From: Nocardioides panacisoli
GTDB lineage: Bacteria; Actinomycetota; Actinomycetes; Propionibacteriales; Nocardioidaceae
Length of the DNA stretch: 64,000 nt
Reading direction: 5' to 3'
Assembly (NCBI RefSeq): GCF_019448235.1
Contig: NZ_CP080409.1
Span: 1,550,001-1,614,000 of the forward strand
In this document: positions 10,615-20,358 of the stretch, in pieces
How positions within the stretch are numbered: position 1 is the first letter of the stretch
Layout of the letters: each line of letters opens with the position of its first letter
The notes under the pieces: generated by a model
What the model was told of the DNA's origin: nothing
Seen by the model: the letters and a program-made list of their open reading frames with translations, nothing else
Database searches by the model: none
Position numbers and translations under genes: made by a program

Positions 10615-11478
10615 TCACGAGGCGAAGACCGCGACGGCGCGCGCCCGGCCACCGTCGGGCCGGTAGAGCGCGAGGAACTCACCGTCGGGCGCGAACAGCG
10701 CCGACAGCTCGGGCAGGTCGAGGTCGAGCTTGCGGCCGAACCGCACGTCGGTCGCCTGCGCGACGTCGAGGTCGACCGCCGGGAACGCCGTCCGTGCCGC
10801 CGTGGCGATCGGGGTCACCACCGGCTCCTCGAGGTCGCTGGCGGCCGCGAGCGTGAACGGCCCGACCGTCGTACGCCGCAGCGCCGTCAGGTGCCCGCCG
10901 ACGCCGAGCGCGGCGCCGAGGTCGCGGGCGATCGCGCGGACGTAGGTGCCGCTGGAGCAGCGCAGCGAGATCTCGACGTCGACGACCTCACCCGGCGGCG
11001 TCACCGACGCCACCGTGAGCTCGTGGACGGTCACCGGACGCGCGTCGAGGGTGACGTCCTCGCCCGCGCGGACCCGGTCGTAGGCCCGACGGCCGTCGAC
11101 CTTGATCGCGGAGACCGCGGACGGCACCTGGTCGAGGTCGCCGACGAAGTCCGCCAGCACCGCGCGGACCCGCTCGTCGGTGACCGCCTCGGCGGAGGTG
11201 GCGGTGACCACGTCACCCTCGGCGTCGTCGGTGGTGGTGCGCGCCCCCAGGCGGATGGTGGCGTCGTAGGACTTCTCACTGAGCGTGAGGTGTCCGAGCA
11301 GGCGCGTGGCCCGCCCGACGCCGAGCACCAGCACACCGGTGGCCATCGGGTCCAGCGTGCCGGCGTGGCCGACCTTGCGGGTGCCCAACAGGCGGCGCGT
11401 CCGGCCGACGACGTCGTGGGAGGTCATCCCGGCCGGCTTGTCGACCACGACCAGGCCGGGGGTGACCGCCTCAGCCAT
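10615..11478 (-). CDS. truB: tRNA pseudouridine-55 synthase
   Basis: Converts U55 to pseudouridine in the T loop of tRNAs. The 287-residue product has the catalytic motif [14 protein letters not shown] with the nucleophile Asp43. It also has the K-x-x-Y-x-A/x-x-R-L-G segment and the C-terminal TruB_C region found in actinobacteria. The ATG at 11478 overlaps the end of rbfA by eight bases, which suggests coupled translation; a much longer in-frame start is an artefact of reading through rbfA. Confidence 0.96.
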   Translation of the reverse strand: MAEAVTPGLVVVDKPAGMTSHDVVGRTRRLLGTRKVGHAGTLDPMATGVLVLGVGRATRLLGHLTLSEKSYDATIRLGARTTTDDAEGDVVTATSAEAVTDERVRAVLADFVGDLDQVPSAVSAIKVDGRRAYDRVRAGEDVTLDARPVTVHELTVASVTPPGEVVDVEISLRCSSGTYVRAIARDLGAALGVGGHLTALRRTTVGPFTLAAASDLEEPVVTPIATAARTAFPAVDLDVAQATDVRFGRKLDLDLPELSALFAPDGEFLALYRPDGGRARAVAVFAS

Positions 11479-11935
11479 CCTCGTCGGACACGGCCTCGTC
11501 GGACACGGCCTCGTCGTCCTCGCGGGGCTTGCGGTACGGGTCGGCCTCCCCCGCCGGCGCCTTGCCCTCCCGGGCAGCGGCAACGGCGGCGTCGGACTCC
11601 TTCGCCCGGGCCAGCACCTCGTCGACGTGACGCGCATTGGCCGGAACACCGTCGTACTCGAAGTCGACCGTGGGGGCGTGCCGCATCCCCAGCTGCCGGC
11701 TGACCTCGGAGCGGATCATGCCCCGGGCCGAGGCCAGTGCGGCAGCGGTCGCCTCCTGGTCGGCGTCCTCCCCCAGGACGGTGTAGTACACCGTGGCCTG
11801 CTGGGTGTCGCCGGTGAGGCGGACGTCGGTGACCGTGACGAAGCCGAGCCGCGGATCCTTGATCCGCCGCTCCAGCAGCTCCGCCACGATCACCTGGATG
11901 CGGTCCGCGACCTTGCGGACCCGCGGACTGGTCAT
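11471..11935 (-). CDS. rbfA: 30S ribosome-binding factor A
   Basis: Cold-shock assembly factor that binds the immature 30S subunit near the 5' end of 16S rRNA. The 154-residue protein has the KH-like core with [22 protein letters not shown] and the strand D-x-Q-x-A-T-V-Y-Y. The C-terminus extends beyond the fold in an acidic tail with an exact duplicated D-E-A-V-S unit, encoded by a 15-base direct repeat near 11479-11510. The ATG overlaps the infB stop as ATGA. Confidence 0.95.
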   Translation of the reverse strand: MTSPRVRKVADRIQVIVAELLERRIKDPRLGFVTVTDVRLTGDTQQATVYYTVLGEDADQEATAAALASARGMIRSEVSRQLGMRHAPTVDFEYDGVPANARHVDEVLARAKESDAAVAAAREGKAPAGEADPYRKPREDDEAVSDEAVSDEDG

Positions 11936-14733
11936 ACCCGCGGGATCTCCTTCATCTCGAACGCCTCGACGACGTCGCCCTCCTTGATGTCGCCGTAGTT
12001 CCGGATGACCAGACCGCACTCGAAGCCCTCGCGGACCTCGGACACGTCGTCCTTCTCCCGGCGCAGCGACAGCAGGTCGAGGTTGTCGGCCACCACGGCA
12101 CTGTCGCGGATGAGGCGCACCTTGGCCTTGCGCTTGATCAGGCCACTGGTGACCATGCAACCGGCGATGTTGCCGACCTTGGAGGACTTGAACAGCGCCC
12201 GGATCTCCGCCTGACCGAGGGTGACCTCCTCGTAGACCGGCTTGAGCATGCCCTTGAGCGCGGCCTCGATCTCCTCGATCGCCTGGTAGATGACGGAGTA
12301 GAACCGGATCTCCACACCCTCGGCGTCGGCCAGCTCGGAGACCTTGCCCTCCGGCCGGACGTTGAAGCCGATGATCGTGGCGTCCGATGCCGCCGCCAGG
12401 TCGACGTTGGCCTTGGTGATCGCACCGACGCCGCGGTCGATCACGCGGATCGACACCTCGTCGCCGACCTCGATCTTGCTCAGCGCGTCCTCGAGGGCCT
12501 CGACCGAACCGGACACGTCGCCCTTGAGGATGAGGTTGAGCTCTTGGGTCTCGCCCTTCTCGGCGGCCGCCATGAACTCCTCGAGCGTACGACGTGCGCG
12601 ACGCTTGGCCTGCTGGGCCGCGCGCTCCCGTGCCTCACGCTTCTCCGCGATCTGCCGGGCGACCTTGTCGTCGTCGACCACGATGAAGTTCTGGCCGGCA
12701 CCCGGCACGGCGGAGAGGCCGAGCACGAGCGCAGGACGGGACGGGTCGGCCTGCTGGATCTGCTGGCCGTGCTCGTCGAGCATCGCCCGGACGCGCCCGT
12801 GGGCCGGACCGGCGACGATCGACTCGCCCACCCGGAGCGTGCCGCGCTGCACCAGCACCGTGGCCACCGGACCGCGACCGCGGTCCAGGTGCGCCTCCAC
12901 CACGAGGCCCTGGGCCTCCTGGGTCGGGTTGGCGAGCAGGTCCAGCGAGGCGTCGGCGGTCAGCACGACCGCCTCCAGCAGCTCGTCGAGGCCCTGGCCC
13001 GCCTTGGCCGAGACGTCGACGTACATCGTCTCGCCGCCGTACTCCTCGGGCACGATGCCGTACTCGGACAGCTCGCCACGGACCTTCTGCGGGTCCGCAC
13101 CGGGCTTGTCGATCTTGTTGACCGCGACCACGATCGGGACGTCGGCCGCCTTGGCGTGGTTGAGCGCCTCGATGGTCTGCGGCATCACGCCGTCGTCGGC
13201 GGCCACCACCAGCACGGCGATGTCGGTGGCCTGGGCACCACGGGCACGCATGGCGGTGAACGCCTCGTGACCGGGGGTGTCGATCAGCGTGATGCGCCGG
13301 TCCGCGCCCTCGACCTCGGTGTGCACCTGGTAGGCGCCGATGTGCTGGGTGATGCCCCCGGCCTCGGCGTCGACCATGTTGGCGTTGCGCAGAGCGTCGA
13401 GGAGCTTGGTCTTGCCGTGGTCGACGTGACCCATGACGGTCACGACCGGCGGCCGGACGACCATGTCCTCCTCGCCGCCCTCGTCGGCGCCGAACTCGAT
13501 GTCGAAGGACTCCAGCAGTTCCCGGTCCTCGTCCTCGGGCGAGACGACCTGGACCTGGTAGTTCAGCTCTTCGCCGAGCAGCTCGAGGGTCTCGTCACCG
13601 ACGGACTCGGTGGCGGTCACCATCTCGCCGAGGTGGAAGAGCATCTGCACCAGCGCTGCGGCGTCGACACCGATCTTCTCGGCGAAGTCGGTCAGCGAGG
13701 AGCCCCGCGGGATGCGGACCGTCTCGCCGTTGCCCTTGCGGACCCGCACGCCGCCGATCGACGGGGCCTCCATGGCCTCGAACTCCTGGCGACGCGCCCG
13801 CTTGGACTTGCGACCACGGCGCGCCGGACCGCCGGGGCGTCCGAACGCACCCTGGGTCTGGCCACGGCCGCCGCGACCGCGGAAGCCGCGCGGGCCACCG
13901 GGTCCACCGCGACCCGGAGGGCCACCGGGACCGCCCGGTCCGCCGCCGGGGCCACCGCGACCGGGACCACGGCCACGGCCCGGACCCGGCTTGCCGCCGG
14001 GACCGGAGCCGAAGGCCGCCGGGGACTTGGGCATCATCGCCGGGTTGGGACGCGGCATGCTGCCCGGACGGCCGCCCTGGCCGCCCTCGGGACGCGGACC
14101 GCGACGCTCGCCGCCGGCTCCGCCCGCGGGGGCACCACCGTCGCGGCGCGGGGCCGGGCGACGGCCCATGCCCTGACTGGACGCGAACGGGTTGTTGCCC
14201 GGACGCGGCGTGCCCTTGGGCTTGCCGACCGGACGGGGAGCGGGCGCCTTGGGCTTGGGGCCCGGGGTGGGGCCGGGCTTCGGGGGCTCCTCGCCCTTGG
14301 GCTCGGCCGGCGGGCCGGGCTTCGGGCCCGGCTTGGGCGCCGGCGGAGCCGCCGGCTCCTCGGCAGCAGGGGTCTCCGGGATCTCCTCGGCGGTGGCCTC
14401 GGTCGCCTCGGGGGCGTCGGGGGCGTCGTCGGGCGCCGGCTCGGCGGTCTTCTTCGCCGCGGCCTTCTTGGCCGGCGCCTTCTTCGCGGCGGCCTTCTTG
14501 GCGGGAGCCTTCTTCGCCGCGGCCTTCTTGGCCGGCTTCTCGGCGGCCGGCTCGGCGGACTGCTCCGTCTTCAGCTTCTCGCCGTACTCCTTGCGGAACC
14601 GCATCTCTGCGGGAAGCTCGACGGTCGAGCTCGCCGACTTGACGAACTCCCCCATCTCCTTGAACTTCTCGAGAACGAACTTGCTCTCGACTCCGAACTC
14701 CTTGGCGAGTTCATGGACTCGGGTCTTGGCCAC
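11932..14733 (-). CDS. infB: Translation initiation factor IF-2
   Basis: GTPase that brings initiator tRNA to the 30S subunit. The 933-residue protein begins with the IF2_N helical domain ([15 protein letters not shown]). It then has an Ala/Lys-rich coil, a Pro/Gly/Arg-rich low-complexity region (about 100-320), a second IF2_N domain, the G domain with G-H-V-D-H-G-K-T near 433-440, D-T-P-G-H-E and N-K-I-D, and domains II-IV. The disordered region, with repeated A-K-K-A-P-A-K-K-A and G-G-P-G-G-P blocks, is typical of large actinobacterial IF-2. Start is GTG with AGGAGAGAA directly upstream. It follows ylxR and is coupled to rbfA. Confidence 0.97.
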   Translation of the reverse strand: MAKTRVHELAKEFGVESKFVLEKFKEMGEFVKSASSTVELPAEMRFRKEYGEKLKTEQSAEPAAEKPAKKAAAKKAPAKKAAAKKAPAKKAAAKKTAEPAPDDAPDAPEATEATAEEIPETPAAEEPAAPPAPKPGPKPGPPAEPKGEEPPKPGPTPGPKPKAPAPRPVGKPKGTPRPGNNPFASSQGMGRRPAPRRDGGAPAGGAGGERRGPRPEGGQGGRPGSMPRPNPAMMPKSPAAFGSGPGGKPGPGRGRGPGRGGPGGGPGGPGGPPGRGGPGGPRGFRGRGGRGQTQGAFGRPGGPARRGRKSKRARRQEFEAMEAPSIGGVRVRKGNGETVRIPRGSSLTDFAEKIGVDAAALVQMLFHLGEMVTATESVGDETLELLGEELNYQVQVVSPEDEDRELLESFDIEFGADEGGEEDMVVRPPVVTVMGHVDHGKTKLLDALRNANMVDAEAGGITQHIGAYQVHTEVEGADRRITLIDTPGHEAFTAMRARGAQATDIAVLVVAADDGVMPQTIEALNHAKAADVPIVVAVNKIDKPGADPQKVRGELSEYGIVPEEYGGETMYVDVSAKAGQGLDELLEAVVLTADASLDLLANPTQEAQGLVVEAHLDRGRGPVATVLVQRGTLRVGESIVAGPAHGRVRAMLDEHGQQIQQADPSRPALVLGLSAVPGAGQNFIVVDDDKVARQIAEKREARERAAQQAKRRARRTLEEFMAAAEKGETQELNLILKGDVSGSVEALEDALSKIEVGDEVSIRVIDRGVGAITKANVDLAAASDATIIGFNVRPEGKVSELADAEGVEIRFYSVIYQAIEEIEAALKGMLKPVYEEVTLGQAEIRALFKSSKVGNIAGCMVTSGLIKRKAKVRLIRDSAVVADNLDLLSLRREKDDVSEVREGFECGLVIRNYGDIKEGDVVEAFEMKEIPRV

Positions 14734-14826
14734 TTCTCTCCTTATGGCCGCAAGTCCCGGTCCAGGGGGTGCTTACGACCTCACGTAGGGGGTGAACACG
14801 CTCATCGCGAGATACTCATCGAGTGC

Positions 14827-15174
14827 TCATGAGCTGCTGCTCCGGTTCTGTGTCGGTCGGTCACTGCTGTGATGGTCGGGCACGGGTCGGGCTGCGAGGT
14901 GCTCCCCCACCGGTGCGCTGGAGGACCCACCGGCGAGCCTGAGGGCTCGGGGGAAGGCCTTCCGCCGCACCGCGAGGTCGTAACACTCGGTCGTGGGATG
15001 CAGGTGCGCCCCACGTCCGGGTGCGGTGCCCGACGGGTCCGGGAGGACGACTGCTCCGCCGTCCTCGGCCGGTTCCGCGGTCACCCGCAACAACTCGTGC
15101 TTGGCTGCACGCGTCCGACAACCGAGGCAGGTCCGGACGGGTCCGGACCGGACAGGTTCGCTTCGACGTGCCAC
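14827..15174 (-). CDS. ylxR: YlxR family RNA-binding protein (DUF448, RnpM-like)
   Basis: Small conserved protein encoded between nusA and infB in many bacteria. Homologues in Firmicutes bind RNase P RNA and modulate it. The 115-residue product shows the family signature R-T-C-L-G-C-R (residues 14-20) and the G-R-G-A-H-L-H-P loop followed by F-P-R-A-L-R. The C-terminal 35 residues are unconserved. GTG at 15174 fits the family N-terminus. A TAGAGT hexamer nine bases upstream could start its own transcript, which would be needed because a protease gene separates it from nusA. Confidence 0.9.
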   Translation of the reverse strand: MARRSEPVRSGPVRTCLGCRTRAAKHELLRVTAEPAEDGGAVVLPDPSGTAPGRGAHLHPTTECYDLAVRRKAFPRALRLAGGSSSAPVGEHLAARPVPDHHSSDRPTQNRSSSS

Positions 15175-15254
15175 CGACCGACAACTCTACCGGCTCCCCC
15201 ACGGCATGCCGAACCGGCACCCCCGACCCGGCGCCCCGCGCGGGCGCCGCCGGG

Positions 15255-16466
15255 TCAGTTCTGGGGCGACTCGCCCAGCGTGATGGAGGCGTCCTGCTGC
15301 GCGCCGCCGGGCCCGGTCCACGTGAGGGTCGTGGTGTCGCCCGGCTCGAGTCCGCGCAGGATCTCCTGCAGTCGGGCGAAGTCGGTCACGTCCTGACCGT
15401 CGAGGCCGGTGATGGTCGAGCCGGGCTCGAGCCCGGCCTCCGCTGCGGCACCGTCCTCCTGCACACCCTGCACCCGGACCTGGCCGTTGCCGGCCACGCT
15501 GATGCCGAGGTAGGCACCGGGGCCGATCTGCACCGAGCCCGACTCGTCGTCGGCCCGGATCTGGTCCACGATGTCCAGTGCGTCCTCGATCGGCACCGCG
15601 TAGCTCTGCGCGGCCCCACGGCCGGCCGAGGCCGCCGTGGTGATGCCGACGACCTCGTCCTCGTCGTCGATCAGCACGCCTCCGGAGAAGCCCTGTACGA
15701 CGCGGGCGTCGGTCTGGATCAGTCCGCTCAGCGGCGAGGTCGCGCCGGTGGCGGGGTTGGTGGTCTCGATGTCCTGCCCGAGTCCGACCACCGCGCCGTC
15801 GGAGGCGGACAGGAAGCCCTGGCCCGAGGCGTTGCCGACCGCCGTCACGTCGTCGCCGACGGCCGGGTCGCCGTCGTCGTCGAGCGTGACCTCGGTCAGG
15901 TCGTCGGCGTCCTCCAGCTGGAGCAGCGCCACGTCGGCCTCGGCGTCGTGGCCCACGACCGAGGCGGTCCAGGAGTCGCCCGTGGCGGCGTCGGTGGCCC
16001 GGACCTCGTTGCTGCCCGAGACGACGTGGTAGTTCGTCACGACGAGTCCGGAGTCGTCCACGACCCACCCGGTGCCGGCCCCGCGGCTGCCGTTGGCCGC
16101 GACGTCGATCAGCATCACGCCCGTCGACTCCTCCTCGGTCGCGTCCTCGAAGGAGGAGGAGTTGGTCGTCCCGGGGAGGTCCGGGGACTGGCCCTGTCCC
16201 CACTCGGGGGTGATGCCCCGGGGCCCGTCCTGACCGTCGGCGCCCTCGACGAGCTCATCGCCGGCCGAGGTCGAGGTCAGCGTGTGGTCCGCGACGACCC
16301 ACGCCACCGGGGCGGCGAGTGCGGCGCCGAGGACTGCCCCCGTGGCGGCCGCCGCGATCCCGATCAGCACCGGACCGCGCCGTCGCGCGGGCGCCGGCGC
16401 CGCGGGTGGCGGCGGGGGCGGGTACGACGAGGAGTACTGCGGGCGGGGTGCCTCGGGAGTGGTCAT
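15255..16466 (-). CDS. Membrane-anchored HtrA-like serine protease with PDZ domain
   Basis: Trypsin-like protease expected to act outside the cell membrane on misfolded or signalling proteins. The 403-residue protein has a short Pro-rich cytosolic tail and one membrane helix (about 31-57). An acidic linker and the protease domain follow, with His147 (T-N-Y-H-V-V), Asp178 (E-A-D-V-A-L-L) and Ser261 in G-F-S-G-G. Most HtrA proteins read G-N-S-G-G here, so the residue before Ser is altered but the triad is present. The C-terminus (about 315-395) is a PDZ domain with Y-L-G-I-S near its start. ATG at 16466 has GGAG upstream. It sits between nusA and ylxR, an unusual place. Confidence 0.9.
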   Translation of the reverse strand: MTTPEAPRPQYSSSYPPPPPPAAPAPARRRGPVLIGIAAAATGAVLGAALAAPVAWVVADHTLTSTSAGDELVEGADGQDGPRGITPEWGQGQSPDLPGTTNSSSFEDATEEESTGVMLIDVAANGSRGAGTGWVVDDSGLVVTNYHVVSGSNEVRATDAATGDSWTASVVGHDAEADVALLQLEDADDLTEVTLDDDGDPAVGDDVTAVGNASGQGFLSASDGAVVGLGQDIETTNPATGATSPLSGLIQTDARVVQGFSGGVLIDDEDEVVGITTAASAGRGAAQSYAVPIEDALDIVDQIRADDESGSVQIGPGAYLGISVAGNGQVRVQGVQEDGAAAEAGLEPGSTITGLDGQDVTDFARLQEILRGLEPGDTTTLTWTGPGGAQQDASITLGESPQN

Positions 16467-16516
16467 GCTCCGACTCCATCGCACCAGCCTTGTGATGGGC
16501 CCAGATCTTGCTGAGC

Positions 16517-16537
16517 ATCGGCTGTGAACCAGCCGAT
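16517..16537 (-). terminator. Hairpin downstream of nusA
   Basis: ATCGGCTG at 16517-16524 pairs with CAGCCGAT at 16530-16537 around a 5-base loop, 17 bases past the nusA stop on the minus strand. It would separate the rimP-nusA unit from the protease gene. Confidence 0.6.
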
Positions 16538-16553
16538 CAGCGCAACTGCCGCC

Positions 16554-17522
16554 TCACGCCTCCTCGTCGGAGTGGATGTCGATGCGCCACCCGGTGAGGC
16601 GCGCGGCGAGGCGGGCGTTCTGCCCCTCCTTGCCGATGGCCAGGGAGAGCTGGAAGTCGGGGACGACCACGCGCGCCGACTTGGCCGCTTCGTCCACGAC
16701 GCTGACCTCGCTCACCCGCGCGGGCGAGAGCGCGTTGGAGACCAGCTCGCGGGGGTCCTCGGACCAGTCGACGATGTCGATCTTCTCCCCGCCCAGCTCG
16801 GACATCACGTTGCGCACGCGCTGTCCCATCGGGCCGATGCAGGCACCCTTGGGGTTGACCCCGGCAGCGGTCGACCGCACCGCGATCTTGGTCCGGTGGC
16901 CCGCCTCGCGCGCGATGGCGGCGATCTCGACGGTCCCGTCGGCGATCTCGGGCACCTCCAGCGCGAAGAGCTTCTGCACCAGGTGCGGGTGGGAGCGTGA
17001 CAGTGTCACCTGCGGACCGCGCATGCCCTTGCGGACCGACACCACCAGGCACTTGATGCGGGTGCCGTGGCTGTAGTCCTCGTCCGGGACCCGCTCGCTC
17101 AGCGGCAGCAGCGCCTCCATGCGCCCCAGGTCGACCAGGACGTCGTCGGGGTTGCGCCCCTGCTGGATGATGCCGGAGACGATGTCGCCCTCCTTGCCGG
17201 AGAACTCGCCGAAGCGCACCTCGTCCTCGGCGTCTCGGAGGCGCTGCATCATGATCTGCTTCGCGGTGGTGGCAGCGATCCGGCCGAACCCCTCCGGGGT
17301 GTCGTCGTACTCGCCGATCTCCTCGCCCTCGGCGTCGCGCTCGGGGGCGAGCACGCGCACGTGGCCGCTCTTGCGGTCCAGCTCGACGCGGGCGTCGGGA
17401 CGCGCGCCGGGGCTCTTCTGGTACGCCGTGAGGAGCGCTTGCTCGATGGCCTCGACGAGGACCTCGAACTTGATCTCCTTCTCCTGCTCCATCATCCGCA
17501 GGATCCGCATGTCGATGTCCAT
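16554..17522 (-). CDS. nusA: Transcription elongation/antitermination factor NusA
   Basis: RNA polymerase-bound factor controlling pausing, termination and antitermination. The 322-residue protein has the N-terminal polymerase-binding domain ([15 protein letters not shown]), an S1 domain with [14 protein letters not shown], and two KH domains ([10 protein letters not shown] and [12 protein letters not shown]). It lacks the C-terminal acidic repeats of proteobacterial NusA, as is normal in actinobacteria. The ATG overlaps the rimP stop in TGATG. A minus-strand promoter box TATCGT at 18090-18095 probably drives rimP-nusA. Confidence 0.97.
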   Translation of the reverse strand: MDIDMRILRMMEQEKEIKFEVLVEAIEQALLTAYQKSPGARPDARVELDRKSGHVRVLAPERDAEGEEIGEYDDTPEGFGRIAATTAKQIMMQRLRDAEDEVRFGEFSGKEGDIVSGIIQQGRNPDDVLVDLGRMEALLPLSERVPDEDYSHGTRIKCLVVSVRKGMRGPQVTLSRSHPHLVQKLFALEVPEIADGTVEIAAIAREAGHRTKIAVRSTAAGVNPKGACIGPMGQRVRNVMSELGGEKIDIVDWSEDPRELVSNALSPARVSEVSVVDEAAKSARVVVPDFQLSLAIGKEGQNARLAARLTGWRIDIHSDEEA

Positions 17523-18016
17523 CAGGCCTGGCCCTTCCGATTGAATTCGATCTGCACGAACGCCTTGGCCACCTCGGCGTAGGCGATCTCCCGCTCGGTG
17601 CCGTCGACGTCGAGACGCACCCGCTCCCCGTCGGAGGACACGATGCGGCCCTCGACGACGTCCCCCTGCTGCAACGTCACCTTGACCAGACGGCCGCGGC
17701 TGCGGCGCCAGTGGCGGGGCTGCGTCAGGGGGCGGTCGACCCCGCGGGAGGTCACCTCGAGGGTGTAGGGCTGCTCGCCCATGACGTCGGAACCGTCGAT
17801 CACCTGCTCGACGGCCTTGGTCGCCGCCGCGACGTCGTCGAGCGTGACACCGCCGTCGGCGTCGACGGCCACGCGCAGGATCCGGCGCTTGCCGGCCGGG
17901 GTCAACTCGACGGCCTCGACATCCATGTCCAGCTCCGAGAGCGGGTCGGTCAGGGCCGCGGTGATCTCCTCGATCTGCGCCGCGGCCCGGTTGCCCGGTC
18001 GCTGGTTCGAACTCAT
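17522..18016 (-). CDS. rimP: Ribosome maturation factor RimP
   Basis: Required for 30S subunit maturation. The 164-residue product has the N-terminal alpha/beta domain with [10 protein letters not shown] and [18 protein letters not shown]-terminal SH3-like barrel follows ([20 protein letters not shown]). The ATG at 18016 has GGGAG seven bases upstream; an ATG at 18031 is the alternative. It heads the rimP-nusA unit. Confidence 0.94.
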   Translation of the reverse strand: MSSNQRPGNRAAAQIEEITAALTDPLSELDMDVEAVELTPAGKRRILRVAVDADGGVTLDDVAAATKAVEQVIDGSDVMGEQPYTLEVTSRGVDRPLTQPRHWRRSRGRLVKVTLQQGDVVEGRIVSSDGERVRLDVDGTEREIAYAEVAKAFVQIEFNRKGQA

Positions 18017-18136
18017 CGCTGCGGCTCCCATGTCCTGTTGTCGCGGTGCAGTGTCGTCCGTTCATCGTGCTGCGCACGCGGTGCGTCCCACGATAGCCCG
18101 TGGACCACGGCGGCCGGTTCCGGCTCGCGGGGGCGA

Positions 18137-18142
18137 TAGGGT
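18137..18142 (+). promoter_or_regulatory. -10 hexamer TAGGGT for the lipoprotein/DUF4439 pair
   Basis: TAGGGT is seven bases before GTG 18150, predicting a leaderless two-gene message. Confidence 0.5.
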
Positions 18143-18149
18143 CCCCTGC

Positions 18150-18614
18150 GTGTCAGGAGGCAGGCTCCCCGTCGGTCGGCGACCGGTCGTCGTCGCTGCA
18201 GCAGCGCTCGTCGCCGGCTGCGACGTCGTCGAGGGCTCCGCACCCGCACCGGCGCCACGCCGCGAGCAGGCCGAGCCGGCCACCGGGGACGAGGCGCTCA
18301 TCGCCGCGGTCACCGACGCCCTGGCGCGGACCCTCGCGCTCGCCGAGCGGGTCGCGAGCCTGCCCGGCCTCGCGGGGCTGGCGGCGCCGTACGTCGCCCT
18401 GCACCGCGGCCACGGGCAGCTGCTGGGCGGCCTGCCGGACGTCGACCCGTCCCGGGTGCGCCGGCAGCGGGCCCGTCAGGCGCTCCGGGACGGCGAGCGT
18501 GACCTGCAGCAGCGGCTCGCCCAGGCCGCCGGCACCGCCCAGAGCGGCGCACTCGCCCAGGCACTGGCCGCGATGGCCGCCGCCGTGGCCCAACAGCGCA
18601 AGGCGGACCGATGA
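18150..18614 (+). CDS. Small lipoprotein upstream of a ferritin-like gene
   Basis: A 154-residue protein with a lipoprotein signal: two Arg, a hydrophobic run, then the lipobox L-V-A-G-C with the lipidated Cys24. The mature part is almost wholly helical and rich in Ala, Leu, Arg and Gln ([15 protein letters not shown]). This suggests a helical bundle on the outer face of the membrane. GTG at 18150 follows a TAGGGT box by seven bases. It overlaps the next gene as ATGA, so the two products probably work together. No function can be assigned. Confidence 0.7.
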   Translation: MSGGRLPVGRRPVVVAAAALVAGCDVVEGSAPAPAPRREQAEPATGDEALIAAVTDALARTLALAERVASLPGLAGLAAPYVALHRGHGQLLGGLPDVDPSRVRRQRARQALRDGERDLQQRLAQAAGTAQSGALAQALAAMAAAVAQQRKADR

Positions 18615-19024
18615 GTGCCGTCGCGCTGCAGGAAGCGTTGGCCGCCGAGCACGCCGCGATCTTCCTGCACAGCGCCCTCGGGGCCCGGACCTCGCGCTCG
18701 GACGCTCCCGACCTGGCCGAGGCGCTCACCGCCGCCTACCGCGTGCACCTGCAGCGACGGTCGCGCCTGATCGCCCGGCTCGACCAGCTCGGCGCGGACC
18801 CGATCGCCGCCGAGCCCGGCTACCGGATCCCGGCCGACCTCAACGGCACCGGCGCCGTACGCCGCCGCGCGCTGCGGGTCGAGCGCGACTGCGCGGCGAC
18901 GTATGCACACCTGGTGGCGACGACCACCGGCACCGACCGGGACCTGGGCATCTCGTGGCTGGTCGACGCCGCCACACGGGAGCTGGACTTCGGCGGCAAG
19001 CCACGACGGCTGCCCGGCCTGTGA
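18611..19024 (+). CDS. Ferritin-like DUF4439 domain protein
   Basis: A 137-residue four-helix protein of the DUF4439 ferritin-like group. The first helix has L-Q-E-A-L-A-A-E-H-A-A-I-F, with a Glu and His spaced like metal ligands. Later helices hold R-V-E-R-D-C-A-A-T-Y-A-H-L. It has no signal peptide, so it is probably cytosolic. Whether it binds iron cannot be decided, because the usual second E-x-x-H is not clear. It is translationally coupled to the lipoprotein gene. Confidence 0.7.
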   Translation: MSAVALQEALAAEHAAIFLHSALGARTSRSDAPDLAEALTAAYRVHLQRRSRLIARLDQLGADPIAAEPGYRIPADLNGTGAVRRRALRVERDCAATYAHLVATTTGTDRDLGISWLVDAATRELDFGGKPRRLPGL

Positions 19025-19054
19025 CGCCCCGGCCCCGTGACGACGTGGGCGGAC

Positions 19055-19774
19055 TCAGGTCCAGTCGCGCACCACGGCGTGGAGGTCGGCCAGTCGGTCG
19101 ATGACGGCGTCGGGCTCGCCCTCGGTGTGCCCGATCTGGGAGGCGGGGATGCTGCTGTGCGGCACGTGGACCGCGCGCATCCCGGCCTGCTGTGCTCCCC
19201 ACACGTCGTCGTAGAGCCGGTCCCCGACGTACACGCACCGGGTCGCGTCCGTCGCGCCCGCGGCCTCCATCGCGGCCTCGAACGCCCGCGGTGACGGCTT
19301 CGTCCACGGCACCTCGCTGGTGTAGACGTCGCCGTCGATCAGGTCCAGCACACCGTCGCGGGCGAAGAAGTCACGGTGCCAGGCACGCGGCCAGATGGTG
19401 TTGGAGAGGACACCGACACGGATGCCGTCGCCGCGCAGCGACTCCCACAGGGGTCGCACGTCCGGGTCGGTGAGGGTGTGTGGCTCCCAGAACTCGTAAT
19501 AGGCACTGAGCAGGGCGGGATCGTGGTCCAGGCCGGCCGCGTCGAAGAGGTCGTCGATGCGGGCGCTGCGCTGCTCGTCACGGCTGCGGCGCCAGACCTC
19601 GGCACCGGCCTCGTGCAGCCGGGCCGCCCACGCGTGGTGGTCATCGGCCCCGGTCGGGGTGGCCGCCACCGCGTGCGCCAACGCCAGTGACTCGGCGTGG
19701 AAGTCGATGTCGTGCCAGCGGGTGAGGGTGCCGCCCCAGTCGAAGATGACCGCGTCGATGCCGGTGCTCGCCAT
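19055..19774 (-). CDS. HAD superfamily hydrolase
   Basis: A 239-residue haloacid dehalogenase-like phosphatase. Motif I is V-I-F-D-W-G-G-T-L-T with nucleophile Asp12. Gly replaces the second Asp of the usual D-x-D, as in several HAD subgroups that are dehalogenases or poorly active phosphatases. Motif II is V-L-S-N-T, motif III is the K of W-T-K-P-S-P-R-A-F, and motif IV is V-G-D-R-L-Y-D-D. The cap is an inserted helical domain. ATG at 19774 follows TAGGTT by seven bases. Substrate unknown. Confidence 0.87.
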   Translation of the reverse strand: MASTGIDAVIFDWGGTLTRWHDIDFHAESLALAHAVAATPTGADDHHAWAARLHEAGAEVWRRSRDEQRSARIDDLFDAAGLDHDPALLSAYYEFWEPHTLTDPDVRPLWESLRGDGIRVGVLSNTIWPRAWHRDFFARDGVLDLIDGDVYTSEVPWTKPSPRAFEAAMEAAGATDATRCVYVGDRLYDDVWGAQQAGMRAVHVPHSSIPASQIGHTEGEPDAVIDRLADLHAVVRDWT

Positions 19775-19781
19775 GCGGGCC

Positions 19782-19787
19782 AACCTA
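19782..19787 (-). promoter_or_regulatory. -10 hexamer TAGGTT for the HAD hydrolase
   Basis: TAGGTT reads on the minus strand seven bases before ATG 19774 and lies immediately beside the stop codon of the neighbouring GNAT gene. Confidence 0.5.
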
Positions 19788-20351
19788 ACGCCCGCGCCAG
19801 TCGGCCGCCGAGACGTGGAAGAGCCGGCTCGGGCCGCCGTACCAGGGGTCGTCGTCGATGACGCCGCGGTCCGCGAGTCCGAGGCGACGCGCGACCGCGA
19901 CCGACGGCGCGTTGTCGGCGTACATGTCGCACCACACCTCACCGAGCTCACCGCCGCCCAGCACGCGGTCGAGCAGCGCCGTCGCGGCCTCGGTCACGTA
20001 GCCGTGGCCGGTGCAGTCGGGGTGCAGGTGCCACCCGACCTCGTGCTCCCCCACGTGGCCGCCCTCGATCCGCTCGAGCCGACTGACGGCGACCGACCCG
20101 GCCACCGTGCCGTCGCGCGGCCCGCCGTCGTGGACCTCGATCGCGAGCGTCCTCGCCGGGTGCGGCTTGTCCCGGGACCGGTCGATCCAGGCCCGCGCCG
20201 CGTCGAGGTCGGCCATCGGCACGAACGGCGGGTTGGACAGCCAGCGGATCACCTCCATCCGCGAATGGATGTCGAGGACCCGCGGCGCGTCGGCGTGGAC
20301 GTAGGGCCGCAGCAGCAGTCGCTCGGTCCGGATCGTCGCCGGCACGCTCAC
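19785..20351 (-). CDS. GNAT acetyltransferase, RimJ/RimL-like
   Basis: A 188-residue acetyltransferase of the RimJ/RimL type. It has I-R-T-E-R-L-L-L-R-P-Y at the N-terminus, the acetyl-CoA loop region G-W-H-L-H-P-D-C-T-G-H-G-Y-V-T-E-A, and the terminal N-A-P-S-V-A-V-A-R-R-L-G-L. Such enzymes modify ribosomal-protein N-termini or small molecules; the target here is unknown. GTG at 20351 starts eight bases after the proS stop, so it is probably co-transcribed with proS. Confidence 0.87.
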   Translation of the reverse strand: MSVPATIRTERLLLRPYVHADAPRVLDIHSRMEVIRWLSNPPFVPMADLDAARAWIDRSRDKPHPARTLAIEVHDGGPRDGTVAGSVAVSRLERIEGGHVGEHEVGWHLHPDCTGHGYVTEAATALLDRVLGGGELGEVWCDMYADNAPSVAVARRLGLADRGVIDDDPWYGGPSRLFHVSAADWRGR

Positions 20352-20358
20352 CAGCAGA

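Noticed and set aside
12544..14832. A 762-codon plus-strand open frame opposite infB
   Set aside because: It is antisense to a clear IF-2 gene, low complexity, and without any conserved motif. Long antisense frames are expected at this GC content.
19739..19774. HAD hydrolase as inactive because the D-x-D motif reads D-W-G
   Set aside because: Several active HAD subgroups have this change and the other three motifs are intact.
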